DNA from: Rostratula benghalensis
Lineage: Eukaryota > Chordata > Aves > Charadriiformes > Rostratulidae
DNA length: 64,000 nucleotides
Assembly: GCA_013399305.1 (NCBI GenBank)
Contig: VXAI01000165.1
Span: forward strand, 1,709,832 to 1,773,831
Reading direction: 5' to 3'
Shown: in pieces, positions 1-11,200 of the stretch
How positions within the stretch are numbered: position 1 is the stretch's first letter
Layout of the letters: each line of letters starts with the position of its first letter
Position numbers and translations under genes: made by a program
The notes under the pieces: generated by a model
The model's input: only the letters and a program-made list of their open reading frames with translations
Told to the model about the DNA's origin: nothing
Database searches by the model: none

Positions 1-2150
1 ACTTCTTAGAAAAATTTTAATCTCTTCATGGTCAGTGGTTTCATTAACTGTTGGGAATTCTAATCTGAGAGAAGAGTTCTGAACCCACTGCTCACTCCAT
101 TATCCCATGCTGGAAACGGAGACCCGCTGTGCACGGGTCTACCAGCATGGCATTGTGTGATTCATGAATTTAGATATAATCATCAACAGACCCAACATGT
201 GGCCTGAAGTCAAACCCACAGCAGCTGCTGGCAGGAGCCACAGCCTCCTGTAACGTGGCAAAAATACCTGGGTAATTCTGCCCAGGAAGGGGATGATCTG
301 GGACAACAGAGCAGCAAAAGCATTGGCTCATGAGGCTGAAGCAAATGAAATTGCTGCTCCTAGCACAAAGGCATTTTGGGTATCAAGGAAGGAAGGAAGG
401 AAGGAAAGTGTAGGTCCCTCAATGTCTCTAAGACAGTCCTTTGTGCATGCTAAAGCAGATGAGACAATAGAGCCAGGAGCAGAAGGGATGCAACTTCAGA
501 ATGACAGATTTTCCCAGGAGAAGGAGGCTGCTTCTCACTGCAGGGACCGCGTCAACCCTCTGATCTCACACTTTTTCCTCCCAAGGGAGGGTGATTACAC
601 TGTCACTGGTGACAGCTAAAATGCCTCCTAGGAGAAAAGGCACATCACTGGGAGGACACCACAGCTTGCTTACGTATAATCAAGAGGAGGGTGGCTTGGC
701 TAACTCTGCCATTAGGAAGTTGATTTACCTCCTCCTGATTTATCAATGTCTTAACTTACTCTGCTCCTAGGTTTATGAGCCACATCTGTTTTCAGGGATG
801 CTGGCTCACAGAGAGGTTTCTGCCATGCTCTCATCAAATCCTCGATTTCCCTTTTCTTTGGAAAATGGAGATACTTTCTCTATGCATCAAATTAAGCAAA
901 TTAGTTGATTTATTAAATTCTAATATATGGGCAAGTGCAAGGTCCAGCACATGGGTCAGGACAATCCCAAACCCAATCCAAGTTAAGCAGAGATGAGAGC
1001 ATCCCTGAGGAGGACTTGGGACTGTTGGTGGCTGGGAAGCTCAACATGAGCTGGCAACGTGCACTGGCAGCCCAGAAAGTCCCCCACATCCTGGGCTGTA
1101 TTTCCAGCAGTGTGGCCAACAAGGTGAGGAGGGGGATTCTACACCTCTCCTCTGGGGAGACACCCCCCCCCAGTGCTGCCTCCAGTTCTGGGGCCTCTGC
1201 ACAGTGGAGTGGGGCCAGAGCAGGCCACAGAGATGTTGGGAGGGCTGGAGCCCCTCTGCTGTGAGGACAGACTGAGGGAGATGGGGTTGTTCAGCCTGAA
1301 GAAAAGAAGGCTCCAGGGAGACCTTAGAGCCCCTTTCCAGTCCCAAATGGGGCTCCAGGAAAGCTGGGGAGGGACTCCTGATCAGGCACCCATAGAACAA
1401 GGGGGAAGGGTTTCACAGGGAAAGAGGGAAAATTTAGATGAGAAATTCTTTGCTGTGAGGGTTGTGAGAGCCTGGCCCAGGTTGCCCAGAGAAGCTGTGG
1501 CTGCCCCATCCCTGGAGGGGTTCAAGGCCAGGTTGGATGGGGCTTGGAGCAACCTGGTCTGGTGGGAGGTGTCCCTGCCCACGGAAGAGGGAGGGGGTGG
1601 AACAAGATGATCTTTAAGATCCCTTCCAACTCCAAACATTCTATGATTCTATGGATATTTCTATTTCTTCATCCAAATGGGAACAAACTGGTTTAAGAAA
1701 ACTATGATGTGTTCTTTTTGAGGACTGTAACTGTGGAATCTCAAAACATCTCCTTTCTTTAAAGCATTTTAGTCTCTCTCAACATCCATTTCCCTAAAGT
1801 ATTTACAGTTTCTCTCCCACATGCATTTATGAGCGAAACAAGGCATCTGTGTACTATTTTGAGATCTCTCATTTTTCTTAAAGAGTAGTGACTTCATCCA
1901 ATTCAATGTCACATCTCAGAAGTGGAATTATTGTTTGCAGTCTTTATAGCAATTTTTAACAAGCAGTCTCCCTGCTATTGCAATCCGAGCGCCTGAAGAA
2001 CACGATGCTCCTCTGTCCCATCTCTACCCCAAAAAAAGAACAAAAAAAAAAAAAAACCAAAAAAACAAACAAAAAAAAAACCCACACAAAAAAACCCCAA
2101 ACCACACCACAAATACAGCTTGAGAGTCGAGCTGTATCAACGCTACTTAC
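1..2150 (-). other. GDPD5 intron after exon l (incomplete)
   Basis: No coding exon was recognised. It holds a GGAA microsatellite near 388-408, one CR1 copy (930-1654) and an A-rich stretch at 2031-2100 near the donor. The remaining bases look unique. Confidence 0.7.
930..1654 (+). repeat. CR1 LINE, 5'-truncated 3' part
   Basis: Starts within the terminal part of ORF2 (aagtgcaaggtcc...) and runs through the typical GTTGTTCAGCCTGAAGAAAAG segment to a tail with two ATTCTATG units. The reading frame is broken in several places. It is antisense to GDPD5. Confidence 0.93.
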
Positions 2151-2233
2151 TTCTGGAATATAAAAACTCCGACAATTACGATAAATGAAATGAGATCAGA
2201 CGTGATCCAGATTAGGTGGTACTCGTCTGGAGG
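2151..2233 (-). CDS. GDPD5: GDPD5 exon l: TM6, last exon in window
   Basis: An 83-nt exon reading [17 protein letters not shown] and [10 protein letters not shown] plus two bases of the next codon, the sixth transmembrane segment. The acceptor is TTCCAG and the donor GTAAGT. The cytoplasmic tail that should follow (WRLG...YNPEQ type) is not recognisable in 1-2150 and presumably lies to the left of the window. Confidence 0.93.
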
Positions 2234-5200
2234 CTGGAAGACAAAAAGCAGAAGCAGCAGACCTTAAACCCTTCTGGTTCGTGCAATCACAGCAAGACCA
2301 CACACTGCTAAAGTTACCATCAGGGCAGAAAGAAAAGCACGGAGCTGCAGGGGTCGCATATAAATCACAACGTTTATGACAAGTCTAATGCTGGCCTGTC
2401 ACCCAAAATGACGTTAGTGGGGAAAAATCACAGACGGGAACAATTGTAAACCCTCCCTCCTTCCATGTGCTGACAGTTTCTCAGAGCTTTGTGGGCTGAA
2501 AAGTTTCCCATCTCAGAGGTATCGTATACTAACATTTCTGTTTGGTTCAGAGACCCAAGTGCTAGGGGAGTTTTCAGAGAGTTTACTGGCTACAGGACAG
2601 GCAAGGGGGTTACGTTTGGTCTCTGGTTATTTCTTGCCCAGCCATAGGGTACCCAGTAGTAAAACTTGGCCTTAATTTGGTAATAAAAACAGGGGGAAAA
2701 TAATTTTTTCAGCCTGGCCGAAACACAGACGCCAGGTTTGCTTGTCCACCTGTGTGCCTGCTTCTCCAGCCGCTCGGCAGGTCTGGGAAGGTAGCTTTCC
2801 ATTGGAGAAAAATAGAAAAAATCATATGGATTAAGTGGAACATGCAACACAGTATCCAAAGCTCCCAAGCCCTGTTTGGGCAGAGTTGGGGTCATCTGAA
2901 GGAAGAGATTTTGCAAGAGGAACATTGATCCATCCTCATCATCAGACATACAAAGAGGGAGCCCAACAGCATGTTGAACCCAAGCAAACCAGCCTGGAGA
3001 AAACCACTAGCCCTATGGTTCCAGTGATTGGTGGCCACCTCTACCATCCCTCCAACTGCATCCTCTCTTTCCAGAGGTTCACAGTACCTTCCCAGGTGTC
3101 CTGCTTACCATTAGCCAGATGGGAAAAGGCACCTTGCGAAGGACGTGGGAGCTGTCAGAGGTGACCGACTGGACACCAGCGCACCACAGGATGGAGTACA
3201 GCCAGGGCTCATTCACAGTGTAGAGATTCACACTCAGGTTTGCCATGGCATAGTCCCTGCCAGGAGACAGACAGGGTGAGATGTGAGTCCCCCAGCAAAT
3301 GTCAGACCCTCCTACCCAAGTGGAGAGCTCTTGCCGTCAGCCACCGCTGTAATCACAGCCAGGTTTATTGTGTCCGAATGGCTGGAAATAGGTGTTTTTT
3401 TAACAGGGCATGGTGACTTCATGAGCAACCCAAGGGTGTTGCAATCATGGTTTGAACTTGAAAGCTTTCTTCACCTCTTGGATGCTACCTGACCCAGGCC
3501 ACAGACCACCTCAGATACTTCCTCATGAAGGATGGACACAGTATGTTTTTGTAAAAGCCGCCTCATCGTGTTGATGCAAAATTAACATCTGGCTCAGATG
3601 CCTGTAACACTTCATAGGCAGTTTACTTAATTAAAACCTGACAGAGTGCATTTCCAACATCATGCCCTTGTTTTGAGGACAGTTGCAGACTTACAGCTTC
3701 CAGAGTGCTGGGGTCATTTTCCAAAAAGCTAAAACTGCAAGCTGGGTTACAAGAGCTGTCGGCAGCAAACCAAGCACTGACAGTAGACCCCCTGTACCCA
3801 TAAAATTTGCACAAATTGTTCTGTTTCCTTATCTATGAAGCAGAATCTCCAGCACAGAGATTAGTCCTTGCAATTTATCGTCTGCAAATTACTTGGAGGT
3901 GGGAGGTCAATGTACAAGATGTGGACAACTCAAAGCTCACAACATGATCAAGCTGCTGCAAAGGCTAAGGGATTCTCAAGGGCAGAAGTGGTCACAGTAA
4001 TGTTCTTTCTAGATGCTGATTTTAGCAGAGGGATGGGGTAAAATGGGAGAACTGTGTTCTAAGGCTTGTTGAGCCTGCTCTGGCTCGTGCTGCAGGACTC
4101 AGCTTTGGAAGTCTTTCAGGGATCAAGAAACACTCAGGTGGCAGGTTGGATTTTGGAGACAACTGAGGTGGGGTAGATGAGAGATTGTGGCTGATGAGAT
4201 GGGGGGGGGAAGAGAGTTGGCTTATGGTCCTCCACATGAGACAGAACAAATAGGTGTGTGGGGGGGTGGAGGGTAGGGGGAAAACAGGCAGTAATTATGC
4301 TGCAGATAAAGCACACACTTGGTTTTAAGGGTGAGCAACTAGTTTGATTGTAGACAGCCACGAAAAGACACCACTGGATTACACTGAATAGGACCATGGT
4401 CCGAAACAATAATGGGGTCTGCTCTTCCCTACTCCCATCCCAAATGTATAGAAAGGCAAATCCTTTGACGTGACTTTTTTTTTTTTTTCTGAAAACCTCC
4501 TTCATTTCAAGTATTTCTTTGTTGGAAAAAAAAAATTCAAACTCTAAAAAGTAGAAAATATATATTAGAGACAATTTTCCTCACCCTTTCTGAGAAGGGG
4601 GTAAAGCTAGGAGCCAAGTCACTGCATGGTTCAAACAGAAGTTCAAGCAGGAGAGGAAACTCATGCTGTGCCAGTCTCATTAAAGAGCAGACCTGACCAG
4701 GCTAACCAGCTGACAAAGAACAGTAATGAAACGGATGAATTCCCTCCAAAGAGAAATTTCTGAAAGCATATCCAGACTTTGGACTAATCAAAATTCTGCG
4801 GTAGCAACTCTGGAGCAGATGAACAGAAGCAAAGGGCAGCTGCTAATGAGGGTAAGCCAGCTCTTGGAGGTAGCCAGTGTGAAAAGCCTTCACTTTTTCC
4901 AAGGCTGACAGTGTCATAAGAATCAGACTATTCATATATTTGTATTTCAAACAGGATCATCATATACTAAATTAACATGTAGAGTTATTAGAGTCAGCTG
5001 TTCGCTCCCAGGCGCAGCGTGGATTCTGGGTGATAGGCAGGGACAAGCTTGTACAGCTCAGGTTTTCAGATGGATTTGCTCTTAAAACGATACCTCTATG
5101 CAGATAAAAAAGCCTGAGATGATGAGAAAAGATGCTGCTGGGCCAGGGGTGCATCCACTGTGGGGCACGTGGCCTATCATGCAGAGCCCAAACCAAGGGC

Positions 5201-8200
5201 TGTACCTGACATCCTCATTTGTGATCTTGGTGTAACGAAGGTTGAGCTTCACGATGCCCTTCTCCCTCATGCGCTCTGCATCCAGCTTGAGGCCAGAAGT
5301 CTGCTGGAAACCTGGTGCAATCTCTCTGACCAGCTGCCTCTCCGTGTCCGGCAGCCACATCACCTGCGGAGGGAATGAGACAGAGGATGGCGATGGCCAA
5401 CACTATTCCCAAAGCTGGTGACACAGGACAGCCAGTTTACACCAAGCCAGAAGCAAGATCACATGAGAGACTGCCTTGTTTCTTGTAAAAAAAAAAAATA
5501 ATAATAATTGTAGAATCATAGAATGGTCAGAGTTGCAGAGGACCTTAAAGACCACCAAGTTCCAACCCCCTGCCCTGGGCAGGGACATCTCCCACAAGAC
5601 CAACTTGCTAAAATTATATTGGAGACAGTCTCCCACATCTCCATTGACAGGCTGAGAGAGTTGGAGGGGTTCAGCCTGGAGAAAAGAAGGCTCCAGGGAG
5701 ACCTCAAATTCCCTTCCAGTCCTGAAAGGGACTCCAGAAAAGCTGGGGAGGGACACTTGATCAGGGAGGGGAGCCCTAGGACGAGGGGGAAGGGTTTTAA
5801 ACTGAAAGAAGGAAGATGGAGATGAGGTGGGAAAAAACTTCTTTGCTGTGAGAGTGATGAGACCCTGGCCCAGAGAAGCTGTGGCTGCCCCATCCCTGGA
5901 GGGGTTCAAGGCCAGGTTGGATAGGGCTTTGAGCAACCTGGTCTAGTGGGAGGGGTCCGTGACCAGGGCAGGAAGTTAGAACTTGATCTTTAAGGTCCTT
6001 TCTAATCCCCACTGTTTTATGATTCTATTGAAGTGCATTTCAGGATTGTCTGTGAGCGCGTAGGGCTGTAACGTGTAACATCTTAGAGGTGAGCAGGGCT
6101 GAGATACAAAGGGATCAGGCCAAGGGCTCATGAGAAGAGACATGGTACATCCTTGCAAACCTGTCCTCCCCTGCCCAGTTCAGGGCACAGAGAGAACTAA
6201 GGGCACGAGGCTAAAATTGACAATGCAGATAGGAAGTATAAAAGAAGCCTCCCATAATCCCATGGCTAAGACTGGTTTTATTCACCCCTTTTTTTTTTTT
6301 ATCAGAGCTACATCTACTCCAAACCGGGGCAAGTTCTTATTTCACTTATTTCCACAAGTTCTTATTACACTTTGAAAGTGCATCAAATTAATCACTGTTA
6401 ATATGCTCAACTGCTAGATGGAAAGGGGATACAGGAACCCAGCTGGGCAGTTTTATGGCTTGTGCCATGCAGAAATTGGGCCCAAGCAGATGCCCTCAGC
6501 ACTGCTTTAACCCATCACTCTGTGACAATCATCTACCAAAGTATCAGAGCAGCACAGATGAAGCCATAAGCATCTTCAATAGGGAGCCATAAAACCTGGG
6601 TGAGAAATATCTGACTATTTTTCTCCTGTTCTCTGTCCCAATAGCCAAGGATAAGACAGCATGGTCCTCCCTTGGATCTAGCCAAGCTGGCAGATGCTTA
6701 TGGGTAACACCATCATTGCAGCCACATAGTTAATTGGAAATTGGGTGGCAGTGTCTGTCATTAGAGAGACAGATGGAAGCTAAAAATAGCTCCCCCAGGG
6801 CCCATCACTGTACAAGTCAGTGCTGAACTTGTCTGTGCATGCAGATGCAATTAATTGGTACAGATGAGATCTAAGCTACAAGTGATGCAGTCATTCCACT
6901 TGCCAGCCTCACTCCGCTATTTTCAACCAGCCCATACTGAAGGGAGAGCAGAGGACAAGTAAAAGGACCAGATTTCATTCCCAAAAGAGATCACAAAGAA
7001 GTTTTCCAAGAGTCCCCAGGTCTTCCCCCACATGGGAAGTGATGCTCTCCCTCCAGACGGGATGACTGCTCCAGAGGGAGCTCCTGATGGGCTTGGTCAT
7101 CTACACCTCGTGGTCAGAAAGAATACTGCTAACAAGACTGGCAGGGGCCTGATTGCAATTAAAATGCTTGGTGTAAGCCAGAAAGGACAATTCTGGGGCA
7201 GAAATAAAAGTCTGGAAGAGATCTCTGCATATACATAGACCTCCTTTTGCTGAAAATCCCTTATCTCCAGGAAACCTGTTTCCCAGGGAGGATTACTTAA
7301 AACCTTGGTGTCGGAAGGAGATTCCTTAGGAGAGATGAATTATATGACCTTTAAAGGTCCCTTCCAGCCCAAACTATTGTATGATTCTAAGGAAAGGAAG
7401 GGTGCTCTGCTGCTTGCAGCTGGCCTCCAGGTCTCAGCCTCTTCTTGTGTTTTTGAGGCTCTCATCAAGTTGCTTGGTGGGAAGGGACCTCAGGAGATCT
7501 CTACTCCAACACAAACCAGGGCCAGTACTAATTTCAGACCAGGTTTCTTAGAGCTTTGTCCAGTTAGGTCTTAAAAAGCTGTAAGGATGGAGATCTCTCA
7601 ATCTCCCCCAGAGTCATCTTAACATTTGCCTGCCCTCACAGGGAAATCTAATTCCCTTATATCCAGAAAAAAAAACCCCTCTCCTGTTCCAATTTATGAC
7701 CATTCTTTCTCATCCTCCCAACACACAGCTCAGTGAAGAGTTTTAGTCCTACTTCTCAACAACTTCCTTAACAGTACTGGAGAGATGCTGTCAGACCTCT
7801 CCAAAGTCTTCTCTTTCCCAAGACAAAGGGACTCCATTCCCTCATTCCCTCCTCATACATTCAGGCCATTGGATCAGTTTGGTGGCCTCTGCAGGACTTG
7901 CTCCAGTTTACCAACACTGTCTTGTACTGGTGAGCCCCACACTGAACACATAATTGCTGAGCAGGGGGAATAATCACTTTTCTCCATCTACTGGTTATAC
8001 TACCATGAGTGCAGTCAAAATGTTATCGAGCCTCTGGGACCACCATCCTGGAGGCAAAGCCCTCCCCATCATGACCTCTTGGCACAAAGTGTCATTTCAA
8101 ATCACGTCTTTAAACCAATCAACTGAGAGACTTCAGGATTTGGGGAACCCCATGAAGAGGGCAATTTTGGAAACATCACCAACTCCACAGAACTCACAGC

Positions 8201-11200
8201 CTGTTGCCGAATTCCTGAGGCCAGGATGGTTTCCAGGGTGATGTTGATGTAAGTGCTGTAGTAGGGATGAGCCAGTGGCAGGTCCTGGAAGTTCAGGATG
8301 AGCGATGTGTTGTCCTTGATCACTTCTAGCATATCTGCCAGCTTGCAGACCGACTGGTTGGCAGCTTCCAAGTAATCAGACCTTGAGAGAGACCCGGCCG
8401 TCCAGAAAGGGTCATTCTGAAAGCAAAGCACACCCTGACATTAGCACCACAAAGCCCAGGCTCCTCAAATTTAGGTTAAGACCCTTTTCTATGCCCATCT
8501 TTGCAACAGTGGGGGATGCTGAAAGCCATGCTTAATGACCATCTTGCTGAAGCTCTGTGCCTCAGTTTCCCTACCCAAGGACTGGTGACAAAGGCATGCT
8601 ACACAGGTCACCTCATTTCCAGAAGAGGAACAGAGCTACAGTTGATACCAAGCTGTGTGGTGGTGTCAATACACCTGAGGGACTGGATGTCATTCAGAGG
8701 GACCTGAATAGGCTGGAGAGGTGGGCCCAGGTGAACCTCATGACATTCAACAAGAGCAAGTGCAGGGTTCTGCACTGGGGCTGGAACAATCCTCACTCTC
8801 AATACAGACCAGGGGTGAGGTGTTAGAAAGCAGCCCTGAGGAAAGGGGCTTGGGGTGTTGATGGATGAGAAGCTGGACATGAGCAGGCAGTGTGCACTTG
8901 CAGCCCAGAAGGCCAGTCACATCCTGGGCTCCTTCAAAAGAGGCACTGCCAGCAGATCCAGAGAGGTGATTCTGCCACTTTCTTCTGCTCTGGTGAGACC
9001 TCACCTGGAGTCCTGTGTGCAGAACTGGAACCCTCAGTATAGGAAGGACATGGACCTGATGGAGCAGGTCTAGAGGAGGGCCACAAAAATGATGAGGGAG
9101 TTGGGGCACCTTTGCTATGAGGAGGATGAGGGAGCTGGGGTTGTTCAGCCTGGAGAAGAGAAGGCTCCACAGAGACCTAATAGCAGAATTCCAGTACCTG
9201 AAGGGGGCTACAGGAAGGATGGGGAGGATCTGTTTACAAAGGCCTGCAGTGACAGGATGAGGGGCAATGGCTTCAAGCTGGAGAAGAGCAGATTTAGACT
9301 GGACATTAGGAAGAGGTTTTTTACTCTGAGGGTGGTGGAACACTGGAACAGGTTGCCCAGGGAGGTGGTTGAGGCCCCTTCCCTGGAGCTACTCAAGGTG
9401 AGGTTCAACGAGGTCCTGGGCAACCTGGTCTGGTTGGGGGTGTCCCTGCTGACTGTGGGGAGGTCTAGGGTCTAGATGAGGTCCTTTCCTGCCTGGATCA
9501 TTCAATGATTCTACAGGACAGTAATATAATTTTCCAATATAGTAAGCTAAAATTATGCTTTCTCACACTGTGTATATGATCATGAAGGGTTCTTCAGAAT
9601 CCAGAAAAAAATAGGACCAGATGGATATTGGTAATAAACGGTGTCCCTCATGTGTCCATACTGGGACCAGTACTGTTACATATCTTCATTGACAATATAG
9701 ACAGTGAGATTGAGTGTTACTGCAGCAAGTTTGCAGACAACACCAAGCTGAGTGGTGCAGTTGAGACCCTCACTCAACAGGATACCACCCAGAAGGACCT
9801 GGAGAGGCTCAAGAAGTGGGCTTGTATGAGCATCATGAGGTTCAACAAGGCCAAGTTGCAGGGTCCTACAGCTGGGTCAGAGCAATTTCTGGTATCAGCA
9901 CAGGCTTGGATGGAAGAACGAAGAGCAGCCCTGTCAAGAAGGACTTGGGGCTATTGGTGGATGAGAAGCTCAACATGAGCTGGCAACATGAACTAGCAGA
10001 CTGGAAAGCCTCCTGCACCCTGAGCTGCATCCCCAGCAACATGGCCAGCAGGGAAATGGGGGGGAGATTCTACCCCTCTGCTCTGCTTTGGGGAGACCCC
10101 TCTGCAGTGCTGCCTTCAGCTCTGGGGCCTCAACACAGGAAAAAAAAAAAACTTCTCTCCAAGAACATTGCAGCTACCAGCCAGAGAGCAGCTTGGCAAA
10201 AAAAAAAAAAAAAAAAGAAAAGAAGTACCTCCTGCAACCTGGCTGCACACTGATAGGTGGGTCAACCCCATCTCACAACAAGTCTTCCTCCCCTGGACTG
10301 CAAAGGCTGCATTTCTTGCTTTTATTTCTTGAAGAGAGTTGCCCCCAAAATTAAATTTAAAAAGGACATCCTATAACACAGTCTTTTCTGTTCTCTTTAT
10401 AACCAACATTTTCATCCTCCTGGGTGTTCTTGAAGTTCTTCATGGTGTCATCCAGACACTAACCTTCACCATCCTTCAACCCCCTCCTTCCAGGTGGTGG
10501 AAAAGATACAGAAAGACAACACGTCTTTTAGAGCAATTGTAAGCTTAGTAAAGAACTAAATGTGGTTTGTGGATTCTTGTTCCAGCTGCACTTTGGACCA
10601 CTCCATTGAGATGAATCCACACATCTCCACCTCAAAGAGGGTTTAGGCATGAATTTTCATCCCATGTCCATGGCATCCTACCCTGTCCATGGCTGTACAC
10701 ACCTGTAGAAACCACTCTCCAGCATTGAGCTTTTCCAGGTCAGTCCAGTTGAACATGGAGGAGTGCTCATAGGCCCGCTCTGGAAACACTTCCTCCACAT
10801 TTGTTGTTCTCCTGAGTGTCTTGTCATGCATCAGAAATGGCACTCCATCATAACTGCAAAGACAGTCAGAGGTCCCATTAAAGGTGGAGCTGCACAATCA
10901 CATACACAGCACCAGAGAAACGCCTGTTCCCACTCCGACCTCGATGGCTTCACATCAAAGTCATGGTGAAGGTCTCAACCAGCTTAACACAACCCTAGCA
11001 TCCTCAAAACCAGTTGAAGTGAGATTCACCCAGAAGAAAAAGTCTCTTAGATACCTGCTAGATGTTTGCAGTCATTCAAATGTGGACACGACCCTATCCA
11101 TCCCCCTCTTCTCCTGCCTCCCCAGTAATCCTTCCAAAATTTCTAGAATGCAAAACTCACATAGCTTGGACAAGAACACCCACCCTGAGTGCTCGTGTCA

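Larger units (their letters stand above)
5364..8197 (-). other. GDPD5 intron i-j
   Basis: Contains four CR1 pieces (5509-5606, 5607-6029, 7320-7397, 7475-7965) and, between them, a unique stretch around 6700-6870 with clustered E-box, MEF2-like and homeobox-like motifs. Confidence 0.85.
8417..10702 (-). other. GDPD5 intron h-i
   Basis: Two plus-strand CR1 copies (8640-9515, 9640-10140) fill more than half. A-rich runs follow at 10141-10220; the last 400 bp before exon h look unique. Confidence 0.85.

Noticed and set aside
4134..4574. 146-codon minus-strand frame
   Set aside because: Low-complexity Lys/Phe start from A/T tracts, no family features, inside intron j-k.
8747..9343. 198-codon minus-strand open frame, the longest in the window
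   Set aside because: It is antisense to the plus-strand CR1 at 8640-9515 and simply reflects that repeat's composition.
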